Positions 20,386 to 31,331 of a stretch of DNA of 64,000 nucleotides are shown here, in pieces. The notes below the pieces were generated by a model. The model was not told where the DNA came from, did not search any database, and worked only from the letters and a program-made list of their open reading frames with translations. Location: contig CM066039.1 in NCBI GenBank assembly GCA_033557465.1, positions 400,043,440 through 400,107,439 of the forward strand. Direction: 5' to 3'. The position numbers and the translations under genes are program-made. Every line of letters begins with the position of its first letter. Position 1 is the first letter of the stretch. Origin of the DNA: Ichthyophis bannanicus (lineage: Eukaryota; Chordata; Amphibia; Gymnophiona; Ichthyophiidae).

Positions 20386-20760
20386 TAGTTACTCACCTGT
20401 AACAGGTGTTCTCCAGGGACAGCAGGAATCGGTCCTCACATATGGGGTGGCGTCGGCGCCAACGAAGCCCATGCAGAGCATTTCCACAGCTTTCAAAGAA
20501 AGCTTTGGGACATGTTACCACGCATGCATGGTCCCCTTCCCACCCAAGGGTGCCATCTTGCTCAGTCAGATGACATAGCTACAGGTGAGCAACTACCTTT
20601 TCTCTGTGGCCAAGCAGGAATGAGTCCTCATGTATGGGATTCCCAAGCTACAGGCTACCAAAAACTAAGGAGGCCACCGAGAAGCCCAGCAGGGGCATAA
20701 TTCCACTGTGGCATGGCAACAGGTCTTAATGGTCAAGAGACAAACTATGTACTATAGCAG
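20386..20760. repeat. DIRS terminal-repeat fragment
   Basis: A second terminus, starting GCATAGTTACTCACCTGTAACAGG and running through TCCTCACATATGGGG. It closely resembles the terminus at 53,462-53,829. It lies directly after another terminus, so these are two insertions or a rearranged one. Confidence 0.7.
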
Positions 20761-20983
20761 TGGAATGGAAGAATAGTCTAGTGATTAGAGCAACAGCCTA
20801 TTACCCAGGAGATCTGGGTTTGATTCCCACTGGCATGCCTTCTGGCCTTGGGCAAGTCACTTTACCCTCCCATTGCCTCAGAAGAAAAGGCCTGGCAATC
20901 TACTTCTGATCATACCTTGCCAAGAAAACCTGGGGCTGCTAGGTCACCAGGAGTCAGCACTAATGAAGGCACTTAAAAAAAAA
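20761..20983 (+). repeat. tRNA-headed SINE with RTE-type tail
   Basis: tRNA-like head (TAGTCTAGTGATTAGAGCA..., GGGTTTGATTCCC), then GGCCTGGCAATCTACTTCTGAT...CTTGCCAAGAAAACC and a 3' end GGTCACCAGGAGTCAGCACTAATGAAGGCACTT plus A-run. The middle resembles the 5' part of the RTE at about 57,675 and the end resembles that RTE's 3' end near 61,028. Confidence 0.8.
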
Positions 20984-21310
20984 CAAAGAGAGGAGACAAG
21001 GGGGATATGATACCTTTTAAGTATTTAAAGGTCTGTATTAATGAACAAACAAATCTTAGAGTCTGCAGGACTACAAAGAAAAGCCACTCTTGATTATAAG
21101 TATTTACCTGCTGGTAATTTCTCAGACTCTTAGATTAAAGGGAACTCTTTGGGTTTAAACCGATAAAATCTATTTTAATGTTCGGTGTTTTTTAAAGTCA
21201 TACAGGACACTCTTTTTATTTTAAAACTAAGACCCCCTCACGACTCTGTGTTAGCAAGTTAGCTTCTATTAAGTGTTTCTTTCCCTCCTACCCACTCCAG
21301 GCATAATTGT

Positions 21311-22090
21311 AGTATGCAATAGGGAGCGAGAGGTTGGTGTGCACGGACCAGGAGAAGGACCTCGGAGTGATTGTTTCTGAGGATCTCAAGGTGGTTGAAC
21401 AGTGTGAAAAGGCGGTGGCAAAAGCCAGAAGGATGCTGGGTTGTATACAAACAGGAATTACCAGCAGAAAGGAAGAGGTACTAATGCCACTGTACAAGTT
21501 GCTGGAGAGGCCTCACTTGGAATATTGTGTTCAGTTTTGGAGACCGTATCTCGCAAAGAATATAAAAAGGCTGGAAGCGGTTCAGAGGAAGGCAACCAAG
21601 ATGATTTGGAGCCTGCATCAGAAGATGTATGAGAAGAGACTTGAAGACCTAAATATGTACACTCTGGAGGAGAGGAGGGACAGGGGAGATATGATTCAGA
21701 CCTTTAAATACTTAGAGTATTAACGAACAAACAAACCTCTTCCAAAGACGGGGAAGCTGTAAAACTAGAGGGCATAACATGAAGCTGCAAGAGGGTAAAC
21801 TGAAAGGCAATGTTAGAAAATACTTTTTCACTGAAAGGGTGGTGGATGCTTGGAATGCTCTCCCGATGGAAGTGGTGGGGACAAATACAGTGACAGAATT
21901 CAAAATAGCATGGGACAGACACAGTGTATACCTTTATTGCAAAAGGATAAAAACAAAATAAAAATAACTAGCTCTTATATCTCAACAAATAAGAATGACC
22001 TACACGGAGCAGTGGGTACATCTACTCTTGCTGCCTTGCTGAGCAGACTAGATTGACCATACTGGTCTTTATCTGCATTACATACTATTT
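21311..22090 (+). pseudogene. CR1-C LINE 3' fragment
   Basis: Encodes the C-terminal end of a CR1 ORF2 of a different subfamily: [27 protein letters not shown] and MYTLEERRDRGDMIQ, with a frameshift and stops after about 21,720. It ends in the CR1-type TACTATTTACTATG tail. It sits within the leader of CR1-A copy 2, whose TTTATAGG...CTTACA sequence resumes directly after. Confidence 0.8.
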
Positions 22091-22996
22091 ACTATGTTAG
22101 ATTTATAGGCTCTTACAGCCGTACAGGGACAGAGGTAGTCAAATTCACTTTCAGGTGTAGCTGGTTATCCTCATCAGGTATAGCTTTAAGTAAACAAACA
22201 ACCTACCAAAACCTTAAAACTAACATGCAGACAGCAGTCCAGAAGAGAGATGGGGACTATCCAGTCTTTTGTATTGAGTGTCATATGTATGATTCTCTAC
22301 CAGTTGGTAAGATGTCCTACACTGTGCAAGGAGTCCTTTGCTTTCAGGGAATGAATCCGATCTCTGGAGGCTGGAGTAGCCGACTTGGAGAACCTAAGGC
22401 AGATAGAGAGATGTATAGTGTGATAAGGAAGCTTATCAGGACCTAGGAGACAGGGATAAAGAGAAGGAATTCACCCTTATCAAAGGACCTATCTTACAAG
22501 GTCAGAGACACAAAACTCCATTTACACCTAGAAAGCAGGAAATGCCTAGCTGCAATAGGTTGCAGAATGCCCCTAGTGGAGAAAAGGAGAGGGAATGCAG
22601 GCCCAGGGTAAGGAACCCTTACGTCACTGAATTCCCCAATTACTCAGCTGCCACGAGGCAGTTTGATCTCCAACAGAAGGGGTGGGGCTGGAGCCTGAGA
22701 GGTTTAAGTCTAGGTCAGAGGGAGAGAGAGGAGTAGGAATGCTTACTGGAAGAGGAATGGAGCTGGAACAGTAAGAACAGCAGGAACAAGGAACACAAGT
22801 TGGAGGACAGGACGAGGAAGCTCAGGTGAATGGTGGCCAGAGCATGAGCGAGGAGAAGCTGATACAAGCCTTGACCCAGGTATGGTTATTTTGTAATATT
22901 TTCTTTTTTGTATATTCTTTTTGTCTGAGCGTGCCGAGGGAGGGCCAGAACCAAAAGTCCAACCCCCTCCAGACGGCAAACTTCTTTTATTCAATT

Positions 22997-23214
22997 CGAA
23001 GGTTTCCAAAACATAAAAACCCTGTCAAAAAGGGCACTTATCTGTATATCTCCTCAACGGCGAAAATATCCCAATCCAGCTGTTGCTCATATATCAATGT
23101 GTTCGCACTCGAAGGTTTCCAAAACATAAAAACCCTGTCAAAAAGGGCACTTATCTGTATATCTCCTCAACGGCAAAAATATCCCAATCCAGCTGTTGCT
23201 CATATATCAATGTA
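22997..23214. repeat. Two 113-bp tandem copies inside LTR B
   Basis: The phrase CGAAGGTTTCCAAAACAT begins at 22,997 and again at 23,110, with near-identical sequence through ...CATATATCAATGT. The phrase TTGCTCATATATCAATGTG returns inverted at 23,294-23,312. This block is probably part of a separate insertion in the LTR. Confidence 0.8.
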
Positions 23215-23249
23215 TATCACCGTTGCCCGACTACATTTGGCTTTTGAAT

Positions 23250-23291
23250 GCACTTGATACAGGGTTTTGTCCCGAAACGTGCACGTCGTGC
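23250..23291 (+). ncRNA. Degenerate hammerhead-ribozyme-like motif
   Basis: Predicted pairing: GCAC (23,250-23,253) with GTGC (23,288-23,291) as stem I; GGG/CCC (23,262-23,264 with 23,271-23,273) as stem II; ACG/CGT (23,277-23,279 with 23,284-23,286) as stem III around TGCA. GAA is at 23,274-23,276 and the cleavage triplet GTC ends at 23,287. The conserved CUGANGA box reads TTGATAC here, and an extra A precedes stem II, so activity is unlikely. Confidence 0.4.
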
Positions 23292-25063
23292 GAACACATT
23301 GATATATGAGCAAGTGATGGAGCAGTAGAGCTGTGGGGAAACCATATAGCCGCGGTTTTAGAGATATTCAACACAAGACAATTTGTAGAGAGCCAGGAAG
23401 AGACCATAGATAGACAGGCATTAAGGGGAGCAATATCAGGTTGGGAAGAGGATGTGTGCTGTAGAAGAAAAATATCATCTGCATAGTAGTAACCCGAAAT
23501 ACCCGATTGCTAAGCATTAGAAGCTTGTCTAATTTGGAGCACTACAGAGTTGCAAGAGACAGCTTTTGCCCTAACATAAGGCAGTCAGCTAAGCCCTCTG
23601 AGCCAGAAACGAAGGTAGAGCCAATGCAACTGGGTGAACAGGACCTAGCTGTAGAAGAAGAAGACTCATACATGGATTGCTCTTTATGCCAATCTTCAAA
23701 TACAGAGGGTTTGGAAGGGAGTCAACCGTAAGGAAAACCTCCAGAGTCCGGTAACCCTGAGAGCCTGTAGATAACTTGTGAAAGTCCTATATTAAAAAGG
23801 AGAAATACCGTTGCTGCGCAAGCTGAAGCTGTCTAATTAAAACCTGTTAAACAGCTGCTAGCCAATGCAGTGCACAGCCTGAAGCCGTACTGACGGTGAA
23901 AGTAAGAAAAGCTTTGATTTTGTTTTCACTGTTCCTAAAAAAACCTTGCATAGAGAATTGTTTGCCTATGAAGAGTTTAACTTCTTGTTGAAAGTTTTCC
24001 TTTGCTTAAGGAGACAAACAGCCGGGAAGTGTCCTGGACTGAGAGAAAAGAAACCTGTTTTAGGAAAAGCTGTTTCTGTTTGTTTTAAACAGCACTGCCA
24101 ACATTGTTGAAAGGACTTTTCTTTATGCTGAAGAACATTATAAGCTGTTTTGTTTTGAGTTCAGTTATATCCTGATGTATTTCTGAAAGAATCCTGGAGA
24201 AACAATCCAAAGGTGTTATTTTGTGAACCTAGCGTTTTCTCCATAAATAAATTTCTGTCAAAGCCTTACCACTCAAAGCCAACTAGAAATGTGTTTTTTT
24301 TTACCTGAAGCCAAGTACCTCCTGACTGAACTACCTTTCAAATGAGGCATTACAAGGCAGCCAGTCAGGTAAAGGCTAAATGGTGAATCTCCTATGACAA
24401 GCATGCTCCTCCATACTGTCTGTAAGGGGCTAAGGGCGTGACAATAGATAAGACCTACAGGGACATAGTACTGAAGTCCCACTTCCATTCTGGCAATGTC
24501 TCTGTCGCCATAGAGGGGAGAGGTCACGTGAAAGCGTAGTTACTCACCTGTAACAGGTGTTCTCTAGTGAAAGCAGGAAATCAGTCCTCATATATGGGTG
24601 ACATCAGCATGGACAGAGCCCACATAGATCCAATCTCCAGCTTTCAAAAAAAGCCTTTGGGACCTAAACCGCGCATGCACGGTCACCTTCCTGCCCAAAG
24701 ATGCCATCTTACTTCAGTATGATGATAGAGCTCAAAAGCAGAAAAAGAAAAAACAAACTCCACAGGGAGGGTTGTGAGGACTGTACAGGTGAGTAACTAC
24801 GCTTTCCCCGGGAACAAGCAGGAATTCAATCCTCACATATGGGACTCCTAAGCTACAGGCTACCACAAAAAACTTGTAAAAGCCATGGACAACCTCAAAA
24901 AAGTGGACCGTAAAGGGCAGCAGGGGATGCTGATTGGCTGGAAGTCCCCATTCCAGAAGCCTGGTTGTCATAGGTCAGAGGGAGGAGCTGCATTATTCCC
25001 CCAAAGAGGTGAAGAAGTATGGCCTGCCCGAAAGCGCTATCTCTCCGGGAGGTCTCTTCCAAA

Positions 25064-25895
25064 CGAATGCAATTAGCACAAAACGCAGCTGCTAGAATTA
25101 TATTGAAAGTTAACTCACTCCAACACATAACACCAATACTAGCTTCCCTTCATTGGCTACCAATTCAAAGCAGGATAATTTACAAAACAATAATAACCTC
25201 ATTCAAAGCCTTATATGATATGGCTCCAACTACGCTATGTAACTTAATACACAAAGAACCATCTAAGACTACACACAGAAAAGGACAATTAAACAAACTA
25301 AAGATTCCGAAAGATTACACAAGAGCTCATAAATCAACAAACAATAGAGCCTTTTCTCACATAGCCCCAACTATCTGGAATTCCCTCCCAGAGGAGTTAC
25401 GAACACTATCTGAGATCATGGAACTCCGCAAAAAATTGAAAACTTATCTATTCACCAAACACTATAACAACATAGATAATCCCTCACCCACTTTAGATAA
25501 AGGCTAAACTGGTATCTGACTGCTTCAAATAAAAACCCTTCAACTCACACAGATAGCACACTTAGTTAAACTCTTTTGATGATCCCACATCTTGTCTCCA
25601 CTCACTTCCATATATATATATATACATATATATATTTGTATATAGTTTATTCTGTTCTGTATTGTCTCACATTGTTTAGACAATATATTCTGTCTAGTTA
25701 ATTACTTCGTTCCTCAATACATATACTGTTTTGTTAATCATTATACTTATAATATGACGTTCCTTGTAAAATATATTCTGTTAATCATTATACTTATAAT
25801 ATAACGTTCCTTGTTTTGTTAATTATTGTTCACTGTAAACCGCAACTGAACTCCGGAAGATGCGGTATATAAATGTGTATAAATAAATAAATAAA
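25064..25895 (+). pseudogene. L2-like LINE 3' fragment
   Basis: Encodes the C-terminal end of an L2-type ORF2: QNAAARIILK, ITPILASLHWLPIQSRIIYK and NRAFSHIAPTIWNSLPEELR, stopping at 25,507. A non-coding 3' end with (TA)n near 25,612 follows, then GTAAACCGCAACTGAACTCCGGAAGATGCGGTATATAAAT and (AAAT)n. DIRS 1 inserted into this final A-rich repeat, which resumes at 31,496-31,508. Confidence 0.85.
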
Positions 25896-25950
25896 GCACA
25901 GTTACTTACCTGTAACAGGTGATCTCTGGGAACAGCAGGAATTAGTCCTC
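25896..25950. repeat. Left terminus of DIRS 1 (55-bp arm)
   Basis: A perfect 55-bp inverted match to 26,162-26,216. It contains the palindrome ACCTGTAACAGGT. Confidence 0.9.
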
Positions 25951-26161
25951 ACATATGGGTACGTCGGAACCGACGGAGCCTGCGCGGGAAAGCTCCCCAG
26001 CTTCCCAGAAAGGAAGCTTTTGGGGCCTCCCACAGCGCATGCGCGCTGCCTTCCCGCCTTCCTGACCAACTCTCCTCAGTTCGAGTTTAAAGCTGAGACA
26101 ATAGAGAGAGGAAAGGAAAGAGAGAGAGAGATACAACTCCTAGGGGAGGTGGGTGGGTTGT

Positions 26162-26258
26162 GAGGACTAATTCCTGCTGTTCCCAGAGATCACCTGTTAC
26201 AGGTAAGTAACTGTGCTATCTCCAGGAACAAGCAGGAATGAGTCCTCACATATGGGGA
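26162..26258. repeat. DIRS 1 internal complementary region
   Basis: Bases 26,162-26,216 are the exact reverse complement of the left end. Bases 26,219-26,255 are the reverse complement of the right end (31,456-31,492). In the DIRS model this region templates joining of the two termini of the circular intermediate. Confidence 0.88.
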
Positions 26259-26353
26259 CTCCCTAGCTAAGATTCCGGGGAGATCCCCTGCAAGAATTCC
26301 TCATCTCCCTATGGACCTCAGGCATCCATTCAGGGAAGGTGGGCAGGAGTTGT

Positions 26354-27244
26354 TTAAGAATGGAACAGGTGTCTGAGGACAGCCTGACCAAACAAGGCAT
26401 CCCGGCGGGAGTCCTTGTCCAAGCAGTAATGGGCTGTGAAGGTATGAACCGAGGCCCAAGTGGCTGCTCGACAGATCTGATCGATGGATACAGAATGAAG
26501 ATGAGCCATAGATGTGGCCATGGCTCTCACATTGTGAGCTGTGACATGGCCTTCCAGAGAAAGGTTCTTACTCTGGTAAGCAAAAGAAATACACTGAGCA
26601 ATCCAATTGGACAGTGTTCTTTTTGAGACTGGAAGTCCTAAATGAGAAGGATCAAAAGCAACAAAAAGTTGAGAAGACTTTCTATGTTGCTGTGTCCTGT
26701 GGATGTAAAAGGCAAGAGCTCTTTTACAATCTAACGTATGTAGGTTCCTCTCTGCACTAGATGCATGAGGAGCTGGAAAAAAGACAGGTAGATATACCTC
26801 TTGATTAAGATGAAAAGGTGAGACCACTTTAGGCATAAAGTGGGGATTTGTCCTAAGGACTACCTTATCATGATGGAACCTTGTATAAGGTGGATTAGCC
26901 ACTAAAGCCTGCAGTTCACTGATGCGGCGAGCAGAAGTGATTGCAATAAGTAAAATGACTTTCCAGGAAAGAAATTTCAAGGAGGTAGTGGCTAAGGGTT
27001 CAAAGGGTGGCTTCATAAGCTGATCAAGAACCACGTTTAAGTCCCATGCCACCGGAGGAGGTCGAATGGGAGGTTTAGTTAAGGTTAGGCCTCTCATGAA
27101 TCTCGCAATAAGAGGATGAGAGGAAACAGGTTGTCCATTGATAGGCTGAAGAGATGCTGCAATAGCACTCAAATAGACCCTTACAGAATTGGTTTTAAGT
27201 CCTGCATTGGAAAGATGCAGGAGATATTCGAGTAAAGAATTCAA
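26354..27244 (-). CDS. DIRS 1 tyrosine recombinase
   Basis: A 296-codon open frame without internal stops. Catalytic signatures: ARRISELQ at about 105-112 (first Arg), HNVRAMAT near 238 (HxxR), and TWASVHTFTAHY near 263-274 (Trp and Tyr nucleophile), all kept. The C terminus is DSRRDALFGQAVLRHLF. The frame opens at a TTG rather than ATG, and a likely N-terminal extension (VKDVLHASRKPSTRRSYAF, read at about 27,350-27,295) lies upstream in another frame with a stop between, so the start is damaged. The enzyme would integrate the circular DNA without a DDE integrase. Confidence 0.85.
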   Translation of the reverse strand: MNSLLEYLLHLSNAGLKTNSVRVYLSAIAASLQPINGQPVSSHPLIARFMRGLTLTKPPIRPPPVAWDLNVVLDQLMKPPFEPLATTSLKFLSWKVILLIAITSARRISELQALVANPPYTRFHHDKVVLRTNPHFMPKVVSPFHLNQEVYLPVFFPAPHASSAERNLHTLDCKRALAFYIHRTQQHRKSSQLFVAFDPSHLGLPVSKRTLSNWIAQCISFAYQSKNLSLEGHVTAHNVRAMATSMAHLHSVSIDQICRAATWASVHTFTAHYCLDKDSRRDALFGQAVLRHLFHS

Positions 27245-27483
27245 AGGTAGTGCTAGAGGGTTAAGACCTTTTCAGCACACCAAATTGAAAATCTTTTCCA
27301 TTTAAAAGCATAAGAACGCCTGGTGGAAGGTTTCCTAGATGCATGGAGGACATCCTTCACCTGTTGAGAAAGATTGAGTCTTGAAGGTCTAGGCCTTCAG
27401 TAACCAAGCTCTGAGGTGAAGGGACTTGGGGTTTGGGTGCCACAAAGTCCCCTCCTCTTGAGACAGAAGGTCTGGAGCAGCTC

Positions 27484-29212
27484 CTAATTCAGGGAGGGTG
27501 CCTGGGAGAGATGCAGAAGTAGAGGGTACCACACTTGGCGTGGCCAGCGTGGAGCTATGAGGATCATAGATCCTTGATCCCTCTGAAGTTTGAATAGAGT
27601 CTTGGGAATCAAAGGAATGGGTGGAAAGGCATACAGGAAGGCCTGACCCCAATGAAGGAGGAAGGCATCGTTGGCCTGAGCTCCCTGACACGGGATCCTG
27701 GAACAGAACCGGGGAAGTTTGGCATTGCACGGACTTGCAAACAGGTCTATGTCCGGGGTTCCCCATTTCTGAAAGATTCTGAGTACCTGATCCATGTGCA
27801 GGGACCATTCGTGTGGAAGCAGAACTCGGTCTGCCCAAGAGTTTTGGATTCCTGGGAGGTACACTGCCAGGAGATGGATTTGATGCTCTCTGGCGAAGGC
27901 CCACAATTTTAGAGCTTCGTTGCAAAGCGACAGAAAGCCAGTCCCTCCTTGTTTGTTTATGTAGAACATGGCTACTTGATTGTCGGTATGAACAAGGACT
28001 GTCATGTTGATGAGGAGGGTATGAAAGACCTTGAGAGCAAGGAAAATTGCTCGCAGCTCCAAAAGGTTGATATGAAGGGTGGTCTCCTGTGGAGACCAAG
28101 TGCCCTGAGTGGAGAGGTCTTGGAGATGAGCTCCCCAACCTGTTTGGGAGGCATCTGTAGTGAGAGTTGCTTGGGGTAACAAAGGTTGGAAGGGGGCCCC
28201 CAACAACAGATTTTGAGTGGATATCCACCATTGGAGAGACCAAAAAAGACGTTTTGAGGTTGCTATTTGGTCTGAGAGAGCTCCTGATGCTTGGGTCCAC
28301 TGGGTGGACAAAGTCCATTGAGCTGCTCTCATATGTAGGCGTGCATAAGGCACCACATGAACTGTGGATGCCATGTGGCCTAGCAGTTGTAGCATCTCCC
28401 TGGCAGTCGTGGCTTCTGGACTGAATTTGAGAGGCCAAGTGCACTAGACGGTGGCAACGGGCCTGAGGAAGATAGGCCCTTGCAGTGGTGGTATCTAGCC
28501 AGGCCCCTATGAATTCTAGGGACTGAGTAGGGGTGAGTTGAGACTTTGGCAGATTGATGACAAGTCCCAGATACTGCAGTATGCGTCTGGTGTGGTCCAG
28601 GGAAGTCTGAGCCTCGGACTGAGATGGAGCTCGGATGAGCCAGTCGTCCAGGTATGGGAAGACAAAGATTCCCAGAGTGCGTAGAAATGCAGCTACTATT
28701 GCCATGCATTTGGTAAATACCCTTGGAGCACAGGCTAGACCGAAGGGAAGTACTCTATATTGGAAATGTTTTCCCTGGAACAGAAACCGTAGGAATTTTC
28801 TGTGGGATGGATGGATGAGTATATGTGTGTACGCATCCTTGAGATCTAGAGAACAAAGCCAGTCCTGACTCTGTAGGTATGGAAGGAGAGTGCCTAGAGA
28901 AAGCATCTTGAATTTCTCCTTGTATAGGAATTTGTTCAATTCTCTGAGATCCAGAATGGGTCTGTACCCCCCTGTTTTCTTGGGAATGAGAAAATAAGGG
29001 GAGTAAAAACCTGACCCTTGTTGAGGAAGAGGAACCTCTTCTATTGCCTTTTGGGTGAGAAGAGTGGTCACCTCCTGGCCCAACAGGTACAGGAGAGAAG
29101 GGGAGAATTGAATTGTCTCACCATGGAATGGGGAGGAAGGCTGGAGAAATGTAGTTTGTAGCCCTCTTTGATGATAGAGAGGGTCCACTGTTCTGATGTG
29201 ATTTGTTCCCAT
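27484..29212 (-). pseudogene. DIRS 1 RT-RNase H polyprotein with one frameshift
   Basis: It begins at an ATG (29,212). The RT part has SLDLKDAYTHI, FQYRVLPFGLACAPRVF and the catalytic YLDDWL. A shift near 28,390 moves the frame; RNase H follows with TTDASQTGWG, LLELRA and HTDNQVAMFY. The last third (WGTPDIDLFASPCNAKL...IAPRWPRQVWYPLL) is the conserved post-RNase H region of DIRS polyproteins, discussed in the literature as methylase-like. It ends at 27,484, upstream of the recombinase. Confidence 0.85.
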
Positions 29213-29299
29213 CTGGGAGCAAAATGAGTTAACCTTCCTGGAATGGTGAGAGGTTCTGGTTGTTGCAGAGCCAGAAAGGTTAAGTTCTCTAGAATCAAG

Positions 29300-31148
29300 T
29301 CAAAAACTCTGAGGGGGTTGGGACTGCTGGATTGTAGCAGCCCCTGTAGACTTTGTTCTGACCTGTTTAGTTTGCTGACGCTTAGGAGCAAAGCGAACTT
29401 GGGAAGATTGCTGGCCAGTATTTGTGGAAAATCTGGTCTTTTTATAGAAAGGTTTCTTAAAAGGTTTTTTCTTGGCAGGGGTAGAGGTAGACTTAGAAAG
29501 TCTATCTAAAGCAGCATTCTCTGCATCCATTTGAGTGGCTTTGATTTGCCACTCCTTGCCAAACAGATTTTCACCTGTACAGGGCAGATTGCCCAAGCCT
29601 TCTTGTACCCAGGGTTCCAAATCAGAGGCCTGGAGCCAAGCAAGTCTGCGAGCAGCTATGGCAATGCCAGAGGCTCTGCTTGCCCCCCAAAAGAGTCAAA
29701 GGCTGCTCTGTTGGAGAACTTTGAAACATCTTGAGTTTGCTTTAGCAAAAGAAGGAACTCCTCCTTCTTATCCTCTGGGATAAAGGGGAGAAAATGACGT
29801 ATCTTTAGTGCAATCTCTTTCAAAAACATGCCCATATAGAGGCTGTATGAATTGATTCTGGCAATAAGCTTGCTAGCTTGGAAGATTTTTCTACCAAAAG
29901 CATCCAGAGTCCTACATTCTCTTCCTGGAGGGGTAGAAGAGTGCCTTTTGGTACTCTTTATCTTTTTCATAGCAGACTTCACCACAATAGAGTGGTGAGG
30001 AAGCTGAGTTTTTTGAAAACCAGGAGAAGGAGGAACCCGATACATGGTGTCCAAACGTCGAGAATGTGGAGATAGGGTGAGAGGAGCCTCCCACAAGTCC
30101 ATCATGTGTTCTTGAAGAATTTCATGTATGGGTAAGGTGGCTGCCTCTTTGGGAACCTTAGAGTATCCTAAAATATCCAATTTTTTTGCTCTAGGTTCCT
30201 TTTCAGAGGTTACAGATATGGAAAGTCCTTTAGCTACTTCAATAACGAAGTCTTGAAAGGACAAATCCTCTGGAGGAGACATTCTCCTTTTTGGAGAAGA
30301 GGGCTCCTCAGGAAGAGTAAAAGAGACATCAGCAGAATCATCTGAAGTATCAGAATCTTCAGAGGATTCAAAGTATCGCCTATTTGCTTCCAGAGATCGA
30401 TACGCGTACCGACCGGTATCGACATCGGGCGTACCGGGAATCGGAGCGGTATCGAGAAAATCTCCGGAACCGGAGACGGAACCGGCATACTACTGGAAGA
30501 AGATGCTCTGGGTACCGGTATCGGTTGCGGTACCGGAATCGGAACCGATTGTCGCGGTACCGAGGGCGTTGCAGCGTTAATGAAAGCCAGTAAGGCCTGC
30601 TGCATGGATTGTACCATAGTACCCATAGTCGCCACAATTGCCTGGATGTCGGTACCGGTGTTAGCCGGTACCCCAGAGCAGTCTAACAGGAGATCGGTCG
30701 AGGCCGTGCCATCGATGTCTACCTGTAACCCCATAGGAGGAGCTTTGGAAGCCGGAGCTTCCCGCCGGGGTTGTTTGGCTGGGGCAGGGTCCTCAGGATC
30801 AAATGCAAGGGCCTCTCGCTGCTTAGAGGGAGATTTGCCTTTTGAGGACCTGCCTGAAGAATGTTTGGTTACCTGAGATCCATCAGGAGAAGAAGACCTG
30901 GAGGATGTTGATGCTGGAGTATCAGTAGAAAACAGCATATGAAACTTAGCTGCTCTGTTCTGTAAGCCCCGTTTGGACATCAGAGAGCAGGATGGACAAT
31001 CCGGAATGGAATGGTCAGGCCCCAAACATTTAATACACCACTCATGGGTATTTATGACTGAAATAGTACTGGTACACTTGGTGCATTTTTTAAAACCAGA
31101 TGCTGGTTTTTCTATGAGGGAGAACCTGAGAAGGCCTAGAGGCCTCAC
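29300..31148 (-). pseudogene. DIRS 1 gag-like protein, frameshifted
   Basis: N-terminal Cys/His cluster (KKCTKC, HEWCIKCLGPDH, CPSC) at about 31,085-30,990; then a Ser/Pro/Arg low-complexity stretch built from repeated GGTACCGG-like DNA (30,400-30,670); then, after a shift near 30,260, a conserved helical region (RRLDTMYRVPPSPGF, TLDAFGRKIFQASKLIAR) to 29,656 and a basic tail to 29,300. This helical region resembles the part of vertebrate LAP2-alpha regarded as DIRS-gag-derived, which could mislead automated annotation. No clear ATG at the open frame's 5' end. Confidence 0.75.
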
Positions 31149-31331
31149 AGAAAAAATACACCAAGTGAGGAAAAAGTAATTTTTTTTTTTTTTTTAAAGA
31201 AATAAATGAAAAAAGACCGGCGGTACCGGTCCGGAATCGGGGAAGGCAGACACGCGGTCAAAGAAACAAATTAAAATAACAATTTCTTCAGCGGTGACAG
31301 GAACACGACCTGCTGGCTCCGCGGAAAAAGA

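Larger units (their letters stand above)
22419..23731 (+). pseudogene. U3-encoded protein of LTR B, split
   Basis: The frame is open from the first LTR base to 22,736. After foreign sequence, the C-terminal part (23,507-23,731, another frame) ends with EPMQLGEQDLAVEEED and YMDCSLCQSS. The spacing and the Met-Asp-Cys-Ser-x-Cys motif match LTR D (SMQVEFASDTEMDCSFCKTG). No known domain. Confidence 0.65.
22419..24443 (+). mobile_element. Solo LTR B of the U3-ORF family
   Basis: Begins TGTGATAAGGAAGCTTATCA and ends GTGACA. A 4-bp duplication, ATAG, lies at 22,415-22,418 and 24,444-24,447, and excision restores the CR1 ORF1 sequence. The start is identical to that of LTR C at 32,502. It has AATAAA at 24,246-24,251. 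At 2,025 bp it is about 460 bp longer than LTR C, explained by an insertion around 22,880-23,500. Confidence 0.88.

Noticed and set aside
29656..30282. LAP2-alpha-like host gene
   Set aside because: It lies between DIRS termini, upstream of DIRS RT and in the gag position; the likeness reflects the DIRS origin of the LAP2-alpha region.
30384..30593. Arg/Tyr/Asn-repeat frame on the plus strand resembling an RS-domain protein
   Set aside because: Antisense of the GGTACCGG repeat in DIRS gag; explained by the repeat.
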